Assembly: GCA_964632945.1 (NCBI GenBank)
Contig: CAZWCX010000171.1
Location: forward strand, 1-12,659
Direction: 5' to 3'
Source of the DNA: CAZWCX01 sp964632945
GTDB lineage: Bacteria; Planctomycetota; MHYJ01; WSZJ01; CAZWCX01
Length of the DNA stretch: 12,659 bases
Below, in pieces: positions 8,692 to 12,659 of the stretch (position 1 is its first letter; each line of letters begins with the position of its first letter). The notes beneath the pieces are model-generated. The model did no database searches. It worked only from the letters and a program-made list of their open reading frames with translations, and was not told the origin of the DNA. A program made the translations under genes and the position numbers.

Positions 8692-8904
8692 GTGATTCGG
8701 CGGCAGATCCCGATCGGCAGCGTCTCGAGCGGTCTCAACCTGCGGACCGGTCAATTCAAGCCAGATGGAGACATCCTCTTCTGCGGGATTGTGCGGCCGA
8801 TTGAGATGGCCGATCGAGATGGCCGATCGAGATGGCCGATCACGCCCACCGATCGGCGGCGACCTGGGCGACGTCGCCTTGCCCGACGTGCGAAATGGCT
8901 CTGA
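8692..8904 (+). CDS. Doubtful small ORF between the RAMP and CARF genes
   Basis: A 70-codon frame starting at GTG 8692, 2 nt after the preceding stop, which is the spacing seen elsewhere in this operon. The first 35 residues (IPIGSVSSGLNLRTGQFKPD and on to GDILFCGIVRP) read like ordinary protein. The rest runs through the 13-bp tandem repeat and becomes Arg-rich, which argues against coding there. No strong ribosome binding site is visible. It could be a tiny accessory protein, the stump of a gene disrupted by repeat expansion (the III-D partner Csx19 is missing here, but I see no evidence linking it to this ORF), or untranslated spacer. No family recognised. Confidence 0.25.
   Translation: MIRRQIPIGSVSSGLNLRTGQFKPDGDILFCGIVRPIEMADRDGRSRWPITPTDRRRPGRRRLARRAKWL
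8803..8841. repeat. 13-bp tandem repeat, three perfect copies
   Basis: The unit GAGATGGCCGATC occurs at 8803-8815, 8816-8828 and 8829-8841 without a mismatch, preceded by a decayed partial copy (GGCCGATT ending at 8802). Thirteen is not a multiple of three, so each copy shifts the reading frame; this favours non-coding DNA or recent slippage. It lies about 80 nt upstream of the CARF-HEPN start. It could bind a regulator, but no function is shown. Copies are directly adjacent without spacers, so it is not a CRISPR array. Confidence 0.9.
8867..8878. promoter_or_regulatory. 12-bp perfect palindrome upstream of the CARF-HEPN gene
   Basis: GGCGACGTCGCC is a perfect palindrome 42 nt before the chosen start of the CARF-HEPN gene; a second GGCGAC at 8858-8863 can pair with the same right arm as a 6-bp stem with a 9-nt loop. 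It could be an operator half-site pair or an mRNA hairpin in the leader. In GC-rich DNA such a palindrome also arises by chance, so the regulatory reading is weak. Confidence 0.25.
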
Positions 8905-8911
8905 CTCATCT

Positions 8912-8916
8912 GGAGG
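8912..8916 (+). promoter_or_regulatory. Ribosome binding site that sets the CARF-HEPN start
   Basis: GGAGG at 8912-8916 sits 4 nt before the ATG at 8921. The frame is also open from an ATG at 8765, but that extension would translate the 13-bp tandem repeat and has no comparable ribosome binding site, so 8921 is the better start. Confidence 0.6.
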
Positions 8917-8920
8917 TGCC

Positions 8921-10390
8921 ATGGGAGCCGAGCTACCTGCCGGACTCGCTTCCGTTCGTGAGCGGTGGCGCGTCGCCGAGCGGCGCGAGCAGGACCGCCT
9001 CTACGCCGCCGAGTTCGTGGACGACTTTCTTCCCCTTTTCGCCGCCCTTCCCCTGGAAGGTGCGCCGGAAGAAATGCGCCGGCCGCGGGCCTTGGTGAGT
9101 GTCCTCGGGTTGTCGTGGCAACCCGTCGCGCTGATGGGAGCATGGGCCCGTCCGGAAGTCATGCTCGTGTTGGGTACTCGGGAGTCCCTGCAGTCGGAAG
9201 TCCTGGGCGAACCCGTCTTGGAGTTCGTGCGGAAACAAGTCGGACTCTCGCCCGCCAATTTCGTCCACGTCCAGGTTCCGGATCCCCCGGAGGTCGAGAT
9301 CTACCGGGAGATCCGGGACTTTCTTCGTCAACGCAGGATCGAGCCACAAGACCTCTTCGTCGATCCGACGGGGGGCAAGAAGTCGATGTCGGCCGCTGCC
9401 GCGCTGGCGGCTTTCTGGATGGGAGCGAGGCTGGTCTACGTCGACTACCGGGAGTATCACCCCCAAAGTCGGATTCCAGTCCCCGGCAGCGAGTATCCGC
9501 GCCTGATGGCGAATCCGCTCAACGATCTCGGGGATCTCGAGATCGAGCGCATCGTCACGGCGTACCGCGTCGGTCGCTACGCTGAAGCCGCGAGCCGGTC
9601 CGAAGACCTCGCCCGACGCCTCTATGAACCTCGCCTGGCGGAGTCGTATCGACTGGCTGCCCTCGCGTACGGTGCGTGGGATGCCTTTCGGTTCAAGTCG
9701 GCCCTGGAACACCTTCAGTTGCTGTGGGATCACGTCGAGCGACATGCGGAACGGGGGCGTTGGAGTTTCACCCCGGAGCTTCGCCGATGCATGAGTCGAA
9801 ACCTCCCGACTCTCCGCGCGCTCGGAGCCCTCGAGGACGCCGGGGGTATGGATGAGAAACCCGGAACGCTGGAGACGGGGCTTCCGTTGGTCCTCAATCA
9901 CTACGCCGCCGCAGTTCGAACCCGTGAAATCGGCAAGACCAGTCTGGCGGTCCTGTTTCTCTACGCCACGGTCGAGCGATTCGTGGATCTGTGTCTTTGG
10001 GTCGGCTATGGACTCGACGATGAGCGTCCGCAGTTCGAAAAGCTGGGCCAACGCCTAGACATGAAGAAATATCACGAACTCGGATCCCGGCTGTTTAAGG
10101 ATAAGTACATCGAGAGGCCTCTCGAGGGTTCGATCAATTACTCAAACGGCCTGCAGCTGCTCGCCGTCCTCGAACCCGGCCGGATCACAGCCGAAGAGTT
10201 TTTCCGCCTGCAGGGACTCGGCACGATGCGGAACAAGAGCGAGTTCGAACACGGTCTCCTGGCCAAGCCGGTTCCGGAGCGGCAGGTGGATCAGGCTTTT
10301 GATCAGGTCCGCGGCATCCTCGCTCGTGCGGTAGGCGGGACGAGCGAGTTGGAGAACCGGCTCGCGGATTTCTTGTTTCCTCGTCTGTGA
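8921..10390 (+). CDS. CARF-HEPN ribonuclease, TIGR02710/Cas02710 family
   Basis: Cyclic-oligoadenylate-activated RNase of type III CRISPR immunity, 489 aa from ATG 8921. Residues about 54-195 form the CARF ligand-binding fold: the first strand ALVSVLGLSW (57-66), then the family hallmark D148-P-T-G-G-K-K-S-M-S157 at the ligand pocket and the strand RLVYVDY (170-176). A mostly helical middle part follows (about 200-400). The C-terminal region carries R437-N-K-S-E-F-E-H444, an R-x6-H motif that fits a HEPN RNase active site. By family knowledge such proteins dimerise, sense the messenger made by Cas10, and cut RNA non-specifically to stall the infected cell. The gene lies 231 nt after the RAMP gene, so it may have its own expression control, and 9 nt before the next CARF gene. 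Family assignment is firm; HEPN activity is inferred from the motif, and messenger ring size is unknown. Confidence 0.9.
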   Translation: MGAELPAGLASVRERWRVAERREQDRLYAAEFVDDFLPLFAALPLEGAPEEMRRPRALVSVLGLSWQPVALMGAWARPEVMLVLGTRESLQSEVLGEPVLEFVRKQVGLSPANFVHVQVPDPPEVEIYREIRDFLRQRRIEPQDLFVDPTGGKKSMSAAAALAAFWMGARLVYVDYREYHPQSRIPVPGSEYPRLMANPLNDLGDLEIERIVTAYRVGRYAEAASRSEDLARRLYEPRLAESYRLAALAYGAWDAFRFKSALEHLQLLWDHVERHAERGRWSFTPELRRCMSRNLPTLRALGALEDAGGMDEKPGTLETGLPLVLNHYAAAVRTREIGKTSLAVLFLYATVERFVDLCLWVGYGLDDERPQFEKLGQRLDMKKYHELGSRLFKDKYIERPLEGSINYSNGLQLLAVLEPGRITAEEFFRLQGLGTMRNKSEFEHGLLAKPVPERQVDQAFDQVRGILARAVGGTSELENRLADFLFPRL

Positions 10391-10399
10391 GGGCGAGTC

Positions 10400-11524
10400 G
10401 TGTCGCAGCCTTGGGTGGTCATTTCTCCTTGCGGGACGAGTCTGCTCACCCATCAGGGTTCCGTCGACCTTCGTGAGCGCATTTCCCGATTTGCGAATGT
10501 CCGCTCCGCAGACGATGTGGCGCCGGCGGACCGTCAGCTCCTGGATGCGCATCTCACGGAATGCCGGAGACGGCTTCTTGCGTCGGGACCTGTGGAGGCG
10601 AGTCGGAGCAGCGCTGAGCTGAAGGGGATTACTCTGTTGTACGGCGGAGATCCGCGAGATCCCGGCTCCGGCTCGCCGCACGTGCACCTGCTCGTGGCTT
10701 CGGATACCTGGCTCGGACAAGCGACGGCGGAGGCGGTCCATTCCTGGCTGATCCGCGATCGCCGGTTTTCCGTCGTCACCGTCGCGGAGCGGGTGGTCGG
10801 GTTGCGGACCGAGTCCGTCGACGACTTTCGTTCGGCGCTCGCCGCGCTTGCCCGGCTGCTGCCCGAGGCGATCGAGGGTTACCGTCGAGCCGGTTACCGG
10901 GTGGTCTTCAATCTCACCGGAGGGTTCAAGGCCATTCAGGGATTCCTTCAGGTCCTGGGGCTCCTGCACGCCGATGAGACCGTCTACGTCTTTGAATCCG
11001 GGACGGAGTTGATGCGGATTCCCAGACTCCCCATCCGGCTGGACGCGGGCGCCGCGATTCGGAGGAACCTTTCGGCATTTCGCAGGCTTTCCCAGGGGTG
11101 CGAACTGTCTTCCAAGGAAGCATCCGGAATCGAAGACATGTTTCTCCTTTCCGACGGCTCGACGGTCATTCTCAGCGAGTGGGGGCGCATGCTCTGGGAC
11201 TCGCACTGCCCGGAGATCTACCGCGAGGGAATCTGGCCTTCGCCGGATCGCCACGTCGCCTATGGTCCGAAGTTCCTCGACACGGTCCGGGATCTGGCCC
11301 CGGAGCGACTGCGGCAGGTCAATCTTCGCATCGATCAACTGGCCGCGTACCTGAACAACAGATCGAACCCGCGATCGCTCGATGTCAAGAAAGTGGCCGG
11401 CACGCACGCATTTACGCATGAGTGCGACGCCTGGCATGACGGCGACGCGCGGCGGCTCTTTCTGCGCTTCCAAGAAGGTCCGCCGCGCACTCTGGTGATC
11501 GAGCGACTGGGCGACCACCTCTGA
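10400..11524 (+). CDS. CARF-RelE mRNA interferase, Cami1-like
   Basis: Second signalling-activated effector, 374 aa. The N-terminal CARF domain (about 1-215, APE2256/Cas_APE2256 type) shows SPCGTSLLT (9-17), HVHLLVASD (94-102) and the pocket motif NLTGGFKA (171-178). A connector (about 216-284) leads to a RelE-like toxin domain at 285-374: helices around YGPKFLDTVRDLAPERL (288-304) and the second helix to L317, then LDVKKVAG (327-334), ECDAWHDGDARRLFLRF (341-357) and the final strand LVIERLGDHL (365-374). Basic residues K330, K331, R351 and R352 are candidates for catalysis. The best-known relative is Cami1, a CARF-RelE protein that cuts mRNA on the ribosome after CRISPR signalling. Start is GTG 10400 with GAGGG (10389-10393) spanning the previous stop. 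No antitoxin gene is next to it, as expected if the CARF domain keeps RelE silent. Confidence 0.85.
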   Translation: MSQPWVVISPCGTSLLTHQGSVDLRERISRFANVRSADDVAPADRQLLDAHLTECRRRLLASGPVEASRSSAELKGITLLYGGDPRDPGSGSPHVHLLVASDTWLGQATAEAVHSWLIRDRRFSVVTVAERVVGLRTESVDDFRSALAALARLLPEAIEGYRRAGYRVVFNLTGGFKAIQGFLQVLGLLHADETVYVFESGTELMRIPRLPIRLDAGAAIRRNLSAFRRLSQGCELSSKEASGIEDMFLLSDGSTVILSEWGRMLWDSHCPEIYREGIWPSPDRHVAYGPKFLDTVRDLAPERLRQVNLRIDQLAAYLNNRSNPRSLDVKKVAGTHAFTHECDAWHDGDARRLFLRFQEGPPRTLVIERLGDHL

Positions 11525-11586
11525 GCAGGGCGGGGTTCGTGGGGGGACATGACCGGAAGAGGTGGATGAGCAAGGAAAGGCGGCGT
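11525..11586. other. Short spacer after the operon
   Basis: Sixty-odd bases between the CARF-RelE stop and the broken end of the IS21 remnant. I see no gene and no hairpin with a T-run, so no intrinsic terminator for the operon is visible. Confidence 0.5.
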
Positions 11587-12159
11587 AATGATCAATAGCG
11601 TCTGCCCGATCAGCCAATGCGGCACGCTGTAGGAGGCGCGATTGGAGACCGCGAGGCAGTTCGGATGCAACTTGACCCGCTTTCCACTCGACCGGCTCGC
11701 CCCGTGTGGCGGGCAGCGGCTAGAGGGCCGGCTTCTCCACCGCCTGGAAGCGCTCCGGGGGCCGCCCGTGCGTCGTTCCATGGTCGCGCAGCCCTGCCGT
11801 CGTCATGCACCAGCGCTCGTAGTGCGCGTTCGCCTCGACCTCGTCCCGGAAGGTCCGTCCGGCAGCGTATTTCGCTTCACGTGGTGTACGCCGCCCTGCT
11901 CGAGCAGGGGCGCCACCACCGCGTGGTACGGTGCCACGGACGTCTTCGGTCCGGGCAAAGCGTCGAGGGGTTCGCTGGGCAGAGCCGCCGTGAGCGTCTG
12001 GAGATCGGGCAGGGGCGAGTCCTCTACCAGGAAGCCCTTCTCTTCCGCCCAGAACCTGCACTTCGCGACCGTGTTGCGGCTCAGGCCGAGGTCCCGAGCG
12101 ACCTGCCGCTCTGCCTCGCTGAGCCTGAGCCGCCGAAGAGTCTCGCGAACGTCGAGCAC
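11587..12159 (-). pseudogene. IS21-family transposase IstA remnant with excised catalytic core
   Basis: Read on the minus strand from GTG 12159, the frame gives an IstA-type start: VRETLRRLRL, the helix-turn-helix ARDLGLSRNTVAKCRFWAEE and then APYHAVVAPLLEQGG. The frame next jumps (about 11880-11893) to HHVKRNTL, a segment that in intact IstA lies just after the DDE catalytic domain, so the whole core is gone. A one-base loss near 11862 shifts the frame; the sequence resumes as GRTFRDEVEANAHYERWC and RDHGTTHGRPPERFQAVEKP. A TAG at 11720-11722 follows, then PLPATRGEPVEWK. A second shift near 11676-11685 leads to KLHPNC and YSVPHWLIGQTLLII, where similarity ends. No istB follows. The enzyme is dead. 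I recognised this from family patterns only; breakpoints are accurate to a few bases at best. Confidence 0.85.
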
Positions 12160-12331
12160 ACTTGTTTTCCATCCACCTATCCCCGCACCTTCCCCAGGCC
12201 CGATCGAACGAAGCTGCGAAGGATCGCTGGGCGGAGGACGCAGGGGAAGGGGAGCCGTGCCCCCCGTCCCGAGGCGTGTGCACGGCACCGCGGCACCTGG
12301 AGGGCATGCCTGGCGTCGGAGACTACACCTC

Positions 12332-12402
12332 GGGTGGCTCAGATTAACCGGCCCAGGGTGGCTCTCGAACCCGGCCCCGACTGGCTCAGTATGGGGTGGC
12401 CG
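12332..12402. repeat. Three imperfect ~24-bp repeats at the IS21 end
   Basis: The core TGGCTC recurs at 12335-12340, 12359-12364 and 12382-12387, a spacing of 24 and 23 bp. Copies 1 and 2 both begin GGGTGGCTC and both hold CCGGCCC; copy 3 shares TGGCTCAG with copy 1. Multiple terminal repeats of this kind are where IS21 transposase binds. Their position upstream of the istA start fits the left end of that element. Confidence 0.6.
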
Positions 12403-12411
12403 CTGATAGCA

Positions 12412-12604
12412 TTGGTTGGAGCAGACAGGAGATCCGCCTTGACCGTTCCTGACAGAAAGGAACGTGGAGTGTGGCCGGAGATCCACCGGTGTGTGCTGAA
12501 CCACCTCGGGCGTCAGCGATCTCATCCGTCGATCCGAGACCATCCATAGTCTTCCCAGAAGCGCCGGAAAAGGTTCGGCCAGGCGGCGGCCCGACACAAG
12601 GTTC
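12412..12604. other. Spacer between IS21 end and right terminal repeat
   Basis: About 190 nt without a recognisable gene. It contains a 7-bp inverted repeat, CGTTCCT (12444-12450) and AGGAACG (12458-12464), with a 7-nt loop and no T-run after it. The + frame through here yields no family I know. Confidence 0.5.
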
Positions 12605-12658
12605 TAAGAGCCTATCCCAAAATCGAATAAATGCCGATATCCCTCCTGGCGCTAACGC
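12605..12658. repeat. Right terminal inverted repeat (54 bp)
   Basis: Exact reverse complement of positions 1-54. It begins TAAGAGCCTATCCCAAAATC at 12605 and runs out of the window, so the same end of a repeated element faces inward on both sides. The bases just inside differ (TCGGG after the left copy, GGTTC before the right), so only the element end is shared, not the surrounding DNA. Confidence 0.85.
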
Positions 12659-12659
12659 C

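Larger units (their letters stand above)
11587..12411 (-). mobile_element. Truncated IS21-family element
   Basis: The istA remnant and the repeat-bearing end at about 12332-12411 make up one half of an IS21 element, oriented to the left. IS21 elements start with TG and carry several internal repeats near the ends; on the minus strand a TG at 12411 precedes the repeats (TGCTATCAGCGGCC), so I place the outer end there tentatively. The other end and istB are missing, the loss lying about 60 nt from the end of the CARF-RelE gene. It could not move by itself. Confidence 0.6.

Noticed and set aside
8803..8841. Possible CRISPR array
   Set aside because: Units are 13 bp and directly adjacent with no spacers; a CRISPR repeat would be about 28-37 bp separated by unique sequence.
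8765..8920. Upstream in-frame ATG as the start of the CARF-HEPN protein
   Set aside because: It would translate the 13-bp repeat into unstructured residues and lacks a ribosome binding site as good as GGAGG before 8921.
11617..12549. A 310-codon + frame across the downstream region
   Set aside because: It runs antisense to the IS21 istA remnant, whose pieces match the IstA pattern on the minus strand.

Overview
This window is about 12.7 kb of GC-rich bacterial DNA. It carries a compact RNA-targeting type III CRISPR-Cas effector module with two signalling-activated toxins, framed by insertion-sequence debris. Base composition, GTG starts and clear Shine-Dalgarno sites fit a high-GC bacterium. 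Nothing in it fixes the phylum: no rRNA, tRNA or housekeeping gene is present.

Layout. Positions 1-54 and 12605-12658 are perfect inverted copies of each other and look like the outer end of a repeated mobile element. Positions 55-1244 hold no gene I can support. From 1245 to 11524 all genes lie on the + strand and read as one operon: (1) an HD-less Cas10 with an intact GGDD palm motif; (2) a Cas7-like domain fused to a Csx10-like (Cas5) region plus a helical C-terminal tail, possibly Cas11; (3) two Cas7 domains in one chain; (4) a very large Cas7-like RAMP with a big insertion (TIGR03986-like); (5) a CARF-HEPN RNase of the TIGR02710/Cas02710 type; (6) a CARF-RelE protein of the Cami1 type. 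Genes 1-4 are translationally coupled or separated by 1 nt. A 231-nt gap before gene 5 holds a doubtful 70-codon ORF and a 13-bp tandem repeat. Beyond gene 6, on the minus strand, lies a heavily decayed IS21-family istA with an excised catalytic core, followed by repeats like those at IS21 ends.

How it works, by inference from known families: genes 1-4 form the multi-subunit-fusion version of subtype III-D, the layout described as III-Dv from Synechocystis. A crRNA-loaded complex binds target RNA and the Cas7 subunits cut it. The Cas10 palm converts ATP to cyclic oligoadenylates, which bind the CARF domains of genes 5 and 6 and switch on two different RNase activities: HEPN cleavage and RelE-type, probably ribosome-associated, mRNA cleavage. 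The window has no CRISPR array, Cas6, Cas1/Cas2 or recognisable Csx19, so crRNAs must be supplied and processed from elsewhere.
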